A stretch of DNA of 64,000 nucleotides from the NCBI GenBank assembly GCA_037176725.1, contig JAZBRS010000035.1, positions 50,850,001-50,914,000 of the forward strand, read 5' to 3'. Numbering within the stretch: position 1 is the stretch's first letter; every line of letters starts with the position of its first letter. This stretch comes from Posidonia oceanica (lineage: Eukaryota; Streptophyta; Magnoliopsida; Alismatales; Posidoniaceae). The position numbers and the translations under genes are program-made. Shown here one piece after another: positions 42,802 to 55,085 of this stretch. The notes beneath the pieces were generated by a model. The model had not been told where the DNA came from. It searched no databases and saw only the letters and a program-made list of their open reading frames with translations.

Positions 42802-42900
42802 GTGTACAAATTATCCATCGGAGCAGCGTGTGGGTTGGATTGGCCGACAGATCGGATGATAATACAAGTGCTTGATGACTCTACTGATCCTGTTGTTAAG
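42802..42900 (+). CDS. CSLA: CSLA exon 2
   Basis: 33 codons in frame with exon 1: [19 protein letters not shown] and [19 protein letters not shown] carries the first conserved Asp of family 2 glycosyltransferases, which binds the nucleotide-sugar. AG acceptor at 42800-42801, GT donor at 42901. Length and phase equal those of exon 2 in known CSLA genes. Confidence 0.93.
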
Positions 42901-43579
42901 GTAATTAGTTAATTATTGAAAGAACATTTTCTACTTGTTATGTTGACGTTTACCACTAGCTACTCTACATCCATTTTTTGACGGCTCCAATCGTGACATT
43001 AAATATAAACCAAAATAAACCGACAAAACTAAAGCCAATTTTTTTTCCTTTTTAAAATAATTAATTCAACAATCAAAAGCAAGAAATTAAATAAATAATT
43101 AAATTAAAACATTAAGATCTATCTAAGACCTGTGGTATGCAGCTATGTGACTCATTCTATATGTACTAGACTGAACTACTATTTTAATATCTACACCTGA
43201 AAAAAAAACATAGAAAACACACGTAATTGACATCTAATAGTCACTCAGTACACCCCTACCATCTACCCAAAATAACAAACCATGCTCTAAAGCTGCAAAA
43301 TACTTAGCTCCCAAAACTCATATGACTATCCCTCTTGGTAGCACCAGAAACAACACTTGTAAGGTCACACTACCGCAATACTCTATAGCAAACAAGTATA
43401 AAACCTTTTTAAATATATTTTTTAAAACCTTTGTCTCACTTTTCCAAACCAAATTCACATGTTCATTTAAATCTCTTTAAAACATGCATACTTGAAATGA
43501 CACTATCTGCCAAATCAAGTTTAACACAACCACAAATCCACACAAACCATACTCACACATAGAGTCCAAAACTTGTCAT
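42901..43579 (+). other. CSLA: CSLA intron 2, proximal part
   Basis: AT-rich intron sequence from the donor GTAATTAG to the left end of the hAT element. No gene or element recognised. Confidence 0.6.
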
Positions 43580-43799
43580 TAAGGTGTGAAATGGGCCAAG
43601 CAAGCCCAGCCCGACACGGCCGAGGGCCCGCAGCAAGGTCGGGTTGGTCCGGTTTTTTTTTCTAATTGAAAAAAACATATTTATTATTAAATATTTGATA
43701 TATACATTAAAAAAGTGAAAATACATAAGATATTCAACTTTTTACATTTTTACATTTACAATTTTTACATCAATATAAATTAAAAAATTTACAAAAAAT

Positions 43800-45850
43800 C
43801 TAGTCATTGTCATTAGTAGAAGCTGTCGTCTCAAATGTAGCTTTCGTTGAAATTGATGTCATCTCTTCATCTTCTAATTCGTCTTTTAAGTTCAAGTTCT
43901 AAAGACGATTAACTGCATCGTACCAGTCCTTCAAGCATACGGAGGCTTCTACGGATTTTTCTGATAGTTTACATCTTTTAACATTTAGAAATCTTCTACC
44001 TGCTAAAATTGCAAACTCCGATGCCATAGTAGATGTCGGAATTTTTAGTAAATCTTTTACTATTTTTGAAATTATTGGAAATCTAATTACAGTACTAGAC
44101 CACCACTTTAATATATATAAATTATCCATTTCAGGTTCACTAAAGGCAAACTGACATTGTAAATAATTTTCTAATTCATTATTAATGCTTTATTTTGAGT
44201 ATTTTTCTTTTTTCTTATTTATCCAACTCCAAAATGAACTACTACTACTACTACTAGTATTTCTTCCTACAAAACTAGATGTACTAGTACTAGAATTACC
44301 TTCACCACCGTAAAGTCTAACATATTCTTCAAATAATGTATATAAAGTTTCCTTAACTTCATTATTAAATTCATCTATTCTTTCATTTTTATTCAAGTTA
44401 CTGAAAATATCATCTAAAAGTACCATATAATTAACTAATATATGCCTAGAGTCAATGACTAATGCTAGACATGTCCACATTGGAGGTGATTCCCAATAAC
44501 TATTATATTTTTCTTCCATTAATTGAATAATATTTACAAAACATGGGACATGTCTATATTATTGAAAAACATTTGTAATATTAAATAAATTAACTAAAAC
44601 TAGAGAACTAGTAGAATAATATTGACCCGAAAATTGTTGAGTTACATAATAAAATGGTTTTAAAAATTTATGAACTATGTTAGAATTATTCCAATCATCA
44701 TCATTGAAAAAATAATTAGATTTTGCATCATAATACATTGTAATTATGTTACTATAACGTAAACATAAACTTAACATATATATCATATATGTTGAGTTCC
44801 ATCTATGTTGAACATCTAACTTAATTTTTTTAGGTTTTAAACCATTTTCTGCACATAGATATCTAAATTCTTGAAATCTTTTAGGTGATATTTGAATAAA
44901 TAAAATAGCTAATCTTATATTTTCTATATAATGCCTAATGTAATCCATACATTCTTGTACAATTAAATTTATAATATGACAACAACACCTACATTGTCAT
45001 AAAACACCATTTAATACCGGTTTTAAATTTCTTTTTAATATTTCTATTACAACATTATTATTAGAAGCATTATCAAAAGATATTGTATTAATTTTATTAT
45101 ATATTTTAAATTCTTTAGCAATATTGTCTATAATATTTGCTATATCTTTACTAGTATGAGGATGATTAAAGACTCTAAAAGAAATTATTCTCTTTTGTAA
45201 ATTCCATTCTATGTCTATCCAATGTGTAATTAAACATAAGTAAGGAAAATTATTAGAACTAGTCCAAACATCACAAGTTAATGATATTTTACATAATAAA
45301 TTAAAAAACATTCCAATTAAAAAATCTTTATATTTTTTAAATGTTTTATAAATTATATTTTTAGTGGTGTTCTTAGAATGACCTTTAAATTGTGGGTTTA
45401 AATAATTTTGTATACATGTTTCAAATTTTTTATTTTCAAAAAATGTAAATGGTTGTTTATCTTGTATTATAAATTTTGTTATACATTCTTTAGCTTCTTC
45501 TATATTATATTTTCAATTTACTATTCCACTAGAACCTATATTCAATTTAGATTGTCGTAAATCAATGATATTATCTTTATTATGTGCAGCTATATATTTT
45601 TGAAGATGCCTAGCTATATGACCTATACCCCTGCCTCTAGGACAAGTATATCTAGTACTACAATAATTACAATAACACTTATTTTCATCAATAGGATCTA
45701 AAGTTACATATTTCCAAACCCATGAATACTATTTCCTAGATTTTTTTTGTGCCTGTGGATTGTGTTTGTATAGTTTGGGGTAAATTTGACTCCTAAGTTG
45801 GAATGTCTTGGCTTGATACATTTTCATAAGGATATGCCATTATAATTTCT
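43800..45850 (-). pseudogene. hAT transposase, broken
   Basis: In minus-strand order: an N-terminal region around 45850-45730, a BED zinc finger (CYCNYCSTRYTCPRG then GHIARHLQKY, about 45590-45690) and CDVWTSSNNFPYLCLITHWI with SFDNASNN (44997-45311). Next come RWNSTYMIYMLSLC and FLKPFYYVTQQFSGQYYSTSS (44559-44948), then the C-terminal dimerisation domain (LKWWSSTVIRFPIISKIVKD, IPTSTMASEFAILAGRRFL) at 43899-44129. The last segment runs on past a TAG to a stop at 43800-43802. These are the RNase H-like core and hATC domain of plant hAT transposases. Several stops and frameshifts separate the pieces. Confidence 0.88.
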
Positions 45851-45912
45851 AAAAGAATTGATAATAAAAAAAATCCTTGACCGCAAAAAGTCAAAATCCC
45901 AAGAATGGAGGG

Positions 45913-48592
45913 TGTAGACACCCCAATTTGCAGTCACTCGCCGACAAGATTCTTCGGAGGAGCTTGCTCGGATCGTGGCTTGGCGGACCTCACCACTTCA
46001 CCATACCAGACCCTAAAACTCACCCAAAATCCTAACACCACAAGCCTTCATAGCCCAAAACCCACTAGTGCCCGAAATCCAAGGAAACGGGCCCAGAATC
46101 CACTGCAACAGACTCTGTCCAGTCGGACCGCATTTTGCATGTGCAGGATTGTCTCGCATTTTGCATGCGTGGTTCCCCTGGGTCAGTAGTCGTTGTAGGC
46201 CGATCTAGCTCGCTTCGCACCATGTGTAGCCAGCCTCCACCCGAGCTCCCGCGTGCCCCACAGATAGCTGGTCACCAGGCTCACTCCAGGAGCCAACACT
46301 ACACCCCGCAGCCACCAGCTCGAGCCCTAGTCGACCGTTTAAACCTATCCTGCGTGGTCGTTTTTGGACCATTCCGGCTACGTCGAACACCGTGCCTGGC
46401 TAACAGGTTTGACCAGTGTTTGACGACTTTGTGCCGCTCGGCCCGACGCCAACACCCCCTACCATCCCGCCATACCCTACAGCACAACACCCCTTGGTCA
46501 AACCTCGCAGAGCAAAAGGGGACAGAGGACCCATTCAAACCCGATGCGTGCGCCTTCGAACTCAAAGAGAACCAGAGCTTTCCTTCGACCCTCGAGCTAT
46601 CCTCAGCCTCCCCTCGTGCGAGAGAGAGCCCTCTGAGCATCCCCAGCAACCAAGCCTCTGGTCCAGAGCTCCCCCACGTTCGACAGCCCCGCGTCTGAGC
46701 TCGCTGTCCACCAACTCCAGCCAACTTCAAGGCACATCTCCGACCCGCTCCATAGGTGAATTTCTTCTCCCTTTAGCGTAGAAGTACTCTGTGGTAGTCG
46801 CGTTCGCCATTTTTGCACTAAGTTTGCATGCATTTCACCTAATTTTGCTTTGCATCCTGGAGTCCGGTGATGGGTTCGCTGCCCACACGAGGCCGCTAGC
46901 CTGTGAGTGTGTGGCAGGCCCCATCTCGGCCGTCGTGGTTTGCCTGAGGTCTTGGGCTCCTTCCCGGTCCTCTTCCCTAGCTTCCTGACCCACTAGTCCT
47001 GTTCCCTGGGCTCTCAGCCGTCTCCACGACTGGTGACACACACAAACGCCGGTGAATGTCGAGTAAAGGTGGGGACGAGCAATGGCGAGCTTTCCGAGCA
47101 ACCACCGCCTCCAAGCACCACCCTCTACCTCCATTGATGCTCCTCGGTGCCCTAGATGAGCCTCCTCAAGCACGCAGCCCCGATAACGGTCGACCGGACT
47201 TGGGCAGGCTAGCATCGACTAGGGAGAAAGGGGGGCTGTTTTGTTTCCCCTGGCTCCGGCATCACCACTTTATCCTCCCTGATGCACCAGAGGGCCTCAA
47301 AGCTCACGGCCCATCCTCATGGCTGGCCAAGCTTGAAGTTGGCCGGCGTCGGCCAAGGAGGTGGGGGAAGTGACCCGGGCCCTGTTTTCATGCCTTAGTT
47401 ACATGGTTCTGTTCGTGGGCATGCCGTCTTGCTTCTCCGATCAACAATTGCATGTTTCGCATAGCCTGCATCGCGCGGCTTGGCGATGAAGTCCGGCATC
47501 AAGACTGTCAGACCAGAGCCGCAGGTTAATCTCGCGTGTTGCTCTCGCGGATTGACAGTCACAGGCCAGAATTCGAGCCAATGTCCCACGCTATCTAGAC
47601 ACCAATTCCGCATATTAGTTGCATGGTTTTACTCGTGGATGTGTACTCTTGCTTTCTCAATCCACACTTGCATGTTCTGCATCACCTGTGATGCGGGGTT
47701 TGGCGACGTGAACTGGCCCCCGGACTGTTTGGTCGAACCACGGGACTGTCTTGCATTTTTGGCAGTCCCAGGTTGGAATTTGAGCTGATGTATCTTGCAA
47801 TCTAGGCACCCATTTTACAAACTAATTGCATGGCTTTATTCTTGGATGTATCCTCTAGATTTTCGTGTCATTAGTTTTATGTTCTGCAATGTTTGCATTT
47901 CATTTTGACGGCAATGAAAGTCCACTATCGGGGAACTACTTGGTGTGTGGGTTGGTCTCGCGTATTCCAAGCGCGTATTTTGTAGAATCCAGATAGTGCA
48001 CGGATACCCTATTTTATTATCTCATTTCGCGTTTACTTAACTCGCTTGACTCTGATTTTTCTCCTCTGGCATGTTTAGCATTGCATCTTAGCTTGATGAC
48101 CTTAGTCATCCATTCTTGGCATGTTTTCACTAAGCATAGCATGGTTTAAAATGGCATATAGCATGTTGCCGCATGGCATATAGCAATCGGCATATTTGCC
48201 AACATTTGCCCTACAAGAGCGGATTGGCCAAGAAAGACCGACTTCCTTGGGCATATTGGGCATGCCTAACACCTTTCCCATGCGTAACAGGAGTCCTTAC
48301 CCTTTCTCTGGACCGCATGACTTAGTGTTGCATCCACTTAGGTCAGATTCGCATTTTTTTTAATTGCATGAGTTCTTTTGTGTGTCTTTTGCATCCGGTA
48401 TTCCTGGTCTTCCGGCTTTTAAATAGATTAGGTGGTGACTCCATATTTTTGTTTTGTTTTCCTTCACATTTGCCTATTTTCTGGTGTTTTCCTCGAGTCG
48501 AGTCCTCCTCGGATGCATCGCCTATCGTGGCCGATCACTTACTGGACCCCTCCCTCTTGGGGGTAGGGGGCCCCACCACATCGAATGTCATA
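45913..48592 (+). repeat. Solo Tat LTR (2.7 kb) inside the hAT element, GAGGG target duplication
   Basis: Starts TGTAGACACCCCAATTTGC at 45913 and ends AATGTCATA at 48592. GAGGG lies on both sides (45908-45912 and 48593-48597). The ends are TG...TA rather than TG...CA, as in the LTR at 51152-52904. It contains the conserved block (48228-48316), a mutated primer-site look-alike (48433-48442) and two or three modules of about 205-227 bp (47395, 47622, 47825, each with GCATGGTT-T then CTTG/GTGGATG). There is no internal Tat sequence. Confidence 0.88.
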
Positions 48593-49155
48593 GAGGGATT
48601 AGAAGGAAAGAAATTTTATTGTTGGAGGCTAAAGTCGGAACGACGTTGCGACGGAGTCCAAAGCCAAACTTGAATTCTTCACTTGAGAATTCAAGGAAGT
48701 TGGAGAGAATGAGAGAGTTGAGAGAATGAGTGTGTTGTAGACTTGTAGTAGAGAATGAGAGTGTTGTGTGAAAAAATGAGAGGTATGAGGGAGTATTTAT
48801 AGGAGAAAAAGATGATGAAGAAGAAGGAAAAACAAAAGAAAAGAACAAAAGGTATAAGGTTGGGTGAACATTGGGCCAATGTTTACCCCAACGTCCTTAA
48901 ATCCTCCCACTCCAACGGTTGGTTTGACTAGCCATTGCTTTATTTATTTTTTAAAATCTGGGCCGACTAGGCCCTATTCGACGACCGGGCCCAAATGGGC
49001 CTTGTCCGTGGGGCCGAGTAGTCCTGGCCCTCGAGCCCGGGATGGCCCTTAGCCTGGCCCGTCCATCTCTTGGGCTGGGTCGGGCTGGGCCAAAAGCCGG
49101 GCCTAGCCGGACAACGTAGGGCCAGTCCATCCCGATTTACACCTCTACCTATCGT

Positions 49156-51146
49156 GTTGCCTAGTGCTAAAAAATCAACACTAGCCACAAGTAATCACCT
49201 AGGCACACTACTTTGTCACAGACAAGCCACCCTATGCAGGGGCCCCCCTGTCCTGGGTTGATACTCTAAGAACCCTTATCCTATCCACACAAGGACGTAC
49301 GTAGGGTCTGCTCTCTCGACATCCTTGGGACTGTTGCACTCGACCACTTAGAGAACTTTTTGACCTCCTGGTCCTACTAGTACAACTCTCTAGAACCTCA
49401 TCCTACTCTTCTAGCTCATAACCCTTCAGAGGTCTTAGTCATCTCTAGTCCGCTGACTAGATTGTTCATCACTCTTGGTCTCTGACCTCATCCTCGGTCT
49501 CTTTGTCTGATAGACCTTAACCTCGGCCTCTCAATCCTACAGACCTCAACCTCGGTCTCTCGGTCCTCGAAGAACCTCTTGGACCTCAGCTTGGCAATTA
49601 GCTCACGACCATCCAGATGTATTAATCATTCCTAGTCCATTGGCCAAATGCTTCAGCCCTCTTGGTCATTCAATACCATGGAAAATTATTTTCCAAATAT
49701 TTTGCAAATCTTATGCATTTCTTTCCAAATCCTTTTTGGAAAATCATTTAAAAAACATTTCAAAAACCATCTTGAAAACACCATCAAAACACCAGCCACA
49801 GCTACTACTACGCTGGAAACTGCCTTGACGTGTAGCCAGGATGCATGACCCAAACACGTTGGGCACACGTGTGCCCCAAATGCACGACATAGGGCAGTAG
49901 CCTTGTGCAGCAAGCAACCAAGCATAAATTTGCCCTATAACCATACCAAAAGCTGCATAAAACTTCCATCATTGTATGCATCATATTAGGAACATAAACC
50001 ACAGCAAAAACCAAGAGTAATTGAACAGGAAACACATAAAATGATGCTATAAGGCTTGACAAACCATAAAAAGACAAAATCCACACATAAAGATTTTTCC
50101 ATTGAAAACCCAACATACCTGCAGCCCTTCGCTGTCGCAAGCCAGATTCCCAACATGAAATCCCAAAACACCAGATTTCCACATGAAATCCCAAGGCACA
50201 ACCATAATAATCATGCATTATATTGAAATAGATAAGGAAATCTTCGGGTAGGGTGTGTACCTTCCATCGATGCTCGACCCTCATGCCCACACAGCAACTG
50301 CAATTCACGCTTGTGGTGGCCGAAGTCCACGTCTACAGTAGTAGCTCTGGTCGAACTCCACGTTTGCAACAGTAGCTCTGGCCGAACACTTGCAACAGTA
50401 GTAGCAACAGCGGTAGTCCGGCACTACTCTTGTAGTGGCTTGTCGACAATCTAGTAGCCACAGCACACAACCTCGACGAGCTCCACTCATAGAGCTTGAA
50501 TTATGACTCGCAACAGCGGCAGCGTCACCTTAGTCACGATGGCGGCAACCCAACGACAGGAGTTGCACCCAACGACCCCTACAACGATAGGAGCGGCTGC
50601 TCGGCTCCACATAGCACAACGGTGGTACACCACGACGGCAGATCAATAGCGGCAACTAAACCCTCCCCCCTGCAAGAGCACCCTATCGAGCTCCCTCTCG
50701 AGTCTCCTCCTTAGATCGCCTACCACCAGCACTTGAGCACCCTCTCTCGTGCACTGGATCTCCCACTTTCTCTCTCAATTCTTAGCTACAGATGCCCCGG
50801 CATCTCCCTCTTCTCGCTTTAATAAAAGCCTTAAGTCCGACACTGTTAATGAACAATGCTGTCATAAGGTGGTTGCCCAAGCACAATGCTATCATGGGAT
50901 AGTACTATAGTACAACTGTGTTTTTCCACCTCATGTTCAATGCATTCATGATGCACAAAATGCCAAAATTCATGGGGCAAAATACGCCAAGAAATAATCA
51001 AGGCACGAAACACCCAACAAGGAGAACACGGGCGTACTATGCCTAGAAAATTCACGAGTACCATTTATGCTAAGGAGAGAAGATCCAATGAGAGAATAAC
51101 ACCACAAAAATACACTTTGATTATCCAACAATAATACATTTATTGG
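49156..51146 (+). repeat. CSLA: Unclassified repeat sequence in CSLA intron 2
   Basis: 49190-49950 is related, in inverted orientation, to 59200-59830: shared words include GACAAGCCACCCT, ATACTCTAAGAACCCT, CTTATGCATTTCTTT and a GGGCACACGTG/GCACGTGT segment. It is thus a dispersed repeat, perhaps an LTR or internal piece of another element. No protein domain is seen. Very C/A-rich sequence runs from 50490 to 50720. Confidence 0.5.
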
Positions 51147-51151
51147 TAATT

Positions 51152-52904
51152 GTAGACACCCCGATTGGTAGTCATGCGTCGGCAGACTTGTCCATAGGAA
51201 TGTGCAGCTTGGTCGAGGCGGACACCACCACTTTACCATACCCAGCCAAACATCCCAAAACCTACCCAACATCCTAACCCATCTTAACATCCATAAAACA
51301 AGCCCAAGCCCAAGCTTAACTCACCCACACCAAACCCAAGCCCACACCAATCCGTATCAAACCCACATGAGCCCCTTCAAATTCCCATGTTTCACATCAT
51401 GAAAAGTATAAGTTTTTCTTTTCCACCCCAATAGCCATGTCTCCATCCTCACTCAATTTCTTGCACTCTCCTCAACTCATCAACCACCTCTTCAACTTCC
51501 CTCCATTTGCACTCCCAAGCAACCCAATAGCCACGTCTCCAACTCTCTCACCACCCTTGCACTCGAGAACCCAAGGGCCACCACTCTTTCTAGCTCCCAA
51601 GCAAAACACCTCACTCATCCAAGAGAACCCCGGCAGGATCATTACACTTTGGAGGGCCAAGAGAATACCTCTCTCTCCACTCTTGCAGGCTGGAAGCCAA
51701 GACACAAGAGAATACCTCTCTCTCCACTCTTGCACTCACGAAGAAAACACACAGAACCAAACAAAAAACACCTACGTAGAGCCACCTACCACTCTCCTTC
51801 ATCATCATCTCTCTCATCACTCCTTACAACCCACCACAACCACCCAGACACCCACTAAAAGCCTACACCAGTGCTCATTGCATTCCCGATGAAAGGCCAA
51901 CCGGAAGCCCACCGTCGAACACCCACCACTACCATCGACGGCCATTGCGAGCCAGCATACCCATCGGCCGCTGGATGCCAACCATCACACACCCGACCTC
52001 TAGAAGCCAACCTCGAGCCTCCCTAAGCTTCGCCACTACCTGAACCGAGCCATGCAAACTGTAGGAAAGTCACCGGTGCTGGGAACGACATCTACAGTTT
52101 TGGATTGGTCGACCGAAATTCCTTGAAGTAGTCGACCATTTTTGTCCGGTCGACCGAATATTTTCTCTCAGTCTTTTTATGCCTTTATATCGAGCAAAAC
52201 GGCATACCATTTAATTTCGGTATGCCGATTTATTCCCACTTGCATGTTTATTTTTCCGGATGTTTTTTTATTCCTACTTGCATCCATTAGGGCGGTGATG
52301 CTTACTGTCTAGAGTTTTATGAATTGAGGCGCAATGATCTAGCAGACATCCCTAGTGGATAGTTCCGGCGCGATTCCTATGCGCGAGTGCCTAATTCGCA
52401 ACACTGACAGCGCTGCTGAGCTTTTAGATTGCATGTTTTGTTTTCATCATGCATCATGACATTTAGGCATACATTATAGCATACATCATTATATGACATG
52501 GCATCTATCGCCTTCGGGCGTACATCAAAATGGCATTTGTTTGCCGACATAAGCCACAAATGAGTGGAACGACCAAGAAAGACCGACTCACTTGGGCGCA
52601 TGGGGGTGCCTAACCCCTTTCCCATGCGTAACAGGAGTCTTTGCCCTTTTTTTGGACCGCAATGACCTTGTGTTCGCATCCATTGGCATAAGTCATACAT
52701 TTTTACAAATATTGCATGTATTGCATATTTTCTTTGTGGTTTTCCTTGTCTTTCCGATTAAATAGACTAGGTGGCGACTCCAAAATGTTTTCTTTATTCG
52801 TTTTCGTTTATTAGTGTTTTTCCTCGAGCCGACTCTTCCTCGGATGCACCGTGTTGCCGTGACCCGTTACTTTAGGCCTTTAGCTGGCCGTCAGCATGGT
52901 CATA
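51152..52904 (+). repeat. Solo Tat LTR (1.75 kb) with GTAAT target duplication
   Basis: Starts TGTAGACACCCCGATTGG at 51152 and ends CATGGTCATA at 52904. GTAAT flanks both sides (51147-51151, 52905-52909). It carries the GCTTACTGTC block (about 52292), the conserved block (52571-52665) and the primer-site look-alike TGGCGACTCC (52772-52781). It is the shortest Tat LTR of the window and has no internal sequence attached. Confidence 0.9.
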
Positions 52905-52909
52905 GTAAT

Positions 52910-54832
52910 CAAAACACTCAATCAAACAATAGGGCTCGTTCCTCTAAAACTCAAAAAATGCCCACACGTGCCATAGATACACGCGACACATCCGCACGAC
53001 ACACACACGTGGTTCACATCACCAGGCAAATTCCACTAGAAAAGCTCAGATGTTACAACCTCACATATAAATCAATTATCTCTATTTTTAAGACATCCAA
53101 TTACCTTATGTGCGTTGTGTTTCATCTCTTCTTTTTGTAATGTATAATTTACATGTGCTTCGTACAAGTTTATAGTTAGCCATCAACTTTGTTAATGAGT
53201 TTGTTAGTTGGAACTCGTCCATTTAGGCCTTGACTCTTGACCCACACCCTCTTGGAATGATTCCATTAAACACATTACAGATTGAAAAGCCATGCATGAA
53301 TAGAAGGGACTACATTTTCATTTTCAATGGGCGATAACTAGCTCTTACATTTAGAGAGTTCTTTGAGTAATTCGACAGGTTGACTTTTTATGTCAGCCCT
53401 TAAAACGTGTTTCTTGTGGAAGTCTAGAATTCAGTTGCATCAAATCTAACCAACCATAAATCAACATTCAAAGTTGCAGTGAATCTGAATCCTTGTTGAA
53501 GGAGCTCAAAGTTATAACTTACATATATAGCATAACAAGGTGTCCGATCGAGAAAATGAAATATATAAGAGACTTATAATTAACTAGATGTACAACAATT
53601 ACTGAACAACTGTAGTAAAATTGCTCATGCACCTGTTGACAGCTCTGATAATTAAGATGCTCGAGTGATATTGGTTGCCTAATGGACCTCGTTGATGGTC
53701 AAAATCGCATGGCATCACTGGTTTCATAATATGGATAACACCGACACTTTAAGTTGATCTTTGAAACCATTCGCCATTCAAAAATTAAGATTTAGGGTGT
53801 GTTTGATTTAGCTTCTAGTCAGATTTTAGGATGTAGATTCTGGTAGAAGCTTTAAACACCTAGAAGTTATTCCCAACAAGGTATTGGAACACATCTTCTG
53901 GTAAAAGCTCCAACTTCTACCACATGAAAATATGTATTAAACATAAATTTTGTTGAAGTTGGTGTTAGACTGCTTCACACCTGCATCTTCTTTGAATAAT
54001 GTTCATTTATTCATGTATTCATATAATATATGATGTATGATTTTTTTTGTTGAAGTTAGAGATTGCATTTAGCATTTGAGTTTCACAAGTGGAACTCAGA
54101 TCTACATCTTCTTTGAATAATGTACATTTCAAGCTAAAATTATGTTTTATGTATGATTGGATGGAGTTCTTTTAGAAGCCTAGTAAATTAGATTATTGAC
54201 CTTATTAATGTCAACTTCTAGAAATGAAATCAAAAGCCAACTTCTGGAAAAAAGATAGAATCTAACTTCTGGAAAAAAGATAAAATCTAGCATGAATAAT
54301 ATCTTAGTTTCCATTTCCATATTCTAGAAGGCATATCGGCACATATCCCTCCTGTCCAAATATGTAAGTCTAATACTCAAATATTGTTGGATCTAAGACC
54401 ATCGAAATCAACAACATCTCTGTTAATATCATAAAATTCTAGCATTATATGGTTATACGATCATACATTTATACGAATATACCATTTAATAGTTGTTCTA
54501 TTAATATCATACAGTTCTAGAGTTGGCTCTAATGCTAAATAAATGGACTTAAAGATACCAAATTAAGTCGGCAACATATCACCATCGGATCTCAACAATG
54601 GTTAGAAAATAAAGAAAGCAAGCATAGAATACTTTCTTTTTGTCTCTAGCTTACAAAAACTTCAAGGCTGTGACTACCATGTTTCAAATTTCTTTTGTAC
54701 TATTCAAAAATTACATGTAGACAATGATTATAAGAAACTGAAAGGGACAAAAAGTAATCCTAATATCCTATGCACAGACTTTCATAATCTAGCCATTTGA
54801 TTTCCTGATGTTATTAATTTAAAAATATGCAG
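52910..54832 (+). other. CSLA: CSLA intron 2, distal part
   Basis: AT-rich sequence up to the acceptor ATATGCAG at 54832. No gene seen. Short direct repeats around 53940-54300 (CTTCACACCTGCATCTTCTTTGAATAATG and a diverged copy) suggest remnants of small elements. Confidence 0.55.
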
Positions 54833-55085
54833 GAGTTAGTGGAGTTGGAGTGTCGAAAATGGAAAACAAAAGGCATGAACATACACTATGAGGTGAGGGA
54901 CAATAGGAACGGCTATAAAGCCGGTGCACTCAAGGAAGGATTGAAGCATCGCTACGTGCACAAGTGTGACTTTGTTGCCTTGTTTGACGCTGATTTCCAG
55001 CCTGAGTCTGACTTCTTGTTCCGTTCCATGCCTTTCCTCATACATAATCCTGACATCGCTCTTGTCCAGGCCAGGTGGAAGTTTG
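54833..55085 (+). CDS. CSLA: CSLA exon 3
   Basis: 84 codons plus one base, in frame with exon 2: ELVELECRKWKTKGMNIHYE, RDNRNGYKAGALKEGL, FVALFDADFQPESDFL and PDIALVQARWKF. FDADFQPE carries the DxD metal/nucleotide-sugar site, and RDNRNGYKAGAL is a CSLA/CSLC signature. GT donor at 55086; length and phase fit the family. The next exon, with the catalytic Asp region and QxxRW, is not in the following 8.9 kb, so intron 3 extends past the window or the gene is truncated. Confidence 0.93.

Larger units (their letters stand above)
43580..49147 (-). mobile_element. hAT transposon in CSLA intron 2, interrupted by a solo LTR
   Basis: Proposed ends: left TAAGGTGTGAAATGGGCC and right, inverted, TAGAGGTGTAAATCGGGA. 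These are imperfect terminal inverted repeats followed by GGGCC/GCCCGGCC-rich subterminal DNA on both sides (43590-43650 and 48960-49130), common in plant hAT elements. The flanks CTTGTCAT (43572-43579) and CCTATCGT (49148-49155) agree at 5 of 8 bases with three transitions, fitting a decayed 8-bp duplication. Without the nested LTR it is about 2.9 kb. The transposase is on the minus strand and broken. Confidence 0.7.

Noticed and set aside
46135..46781. Overlapping frames of 120-190 codons in the solo LTR
   Set aside because: Inside an LTR, open in several phases and both strands, no domain.
48588..48879. Minus-strand frames rich in Phe/Ser
   Set aside because: Low-complexity translation of the GA-rich 5' region of the hAT element.
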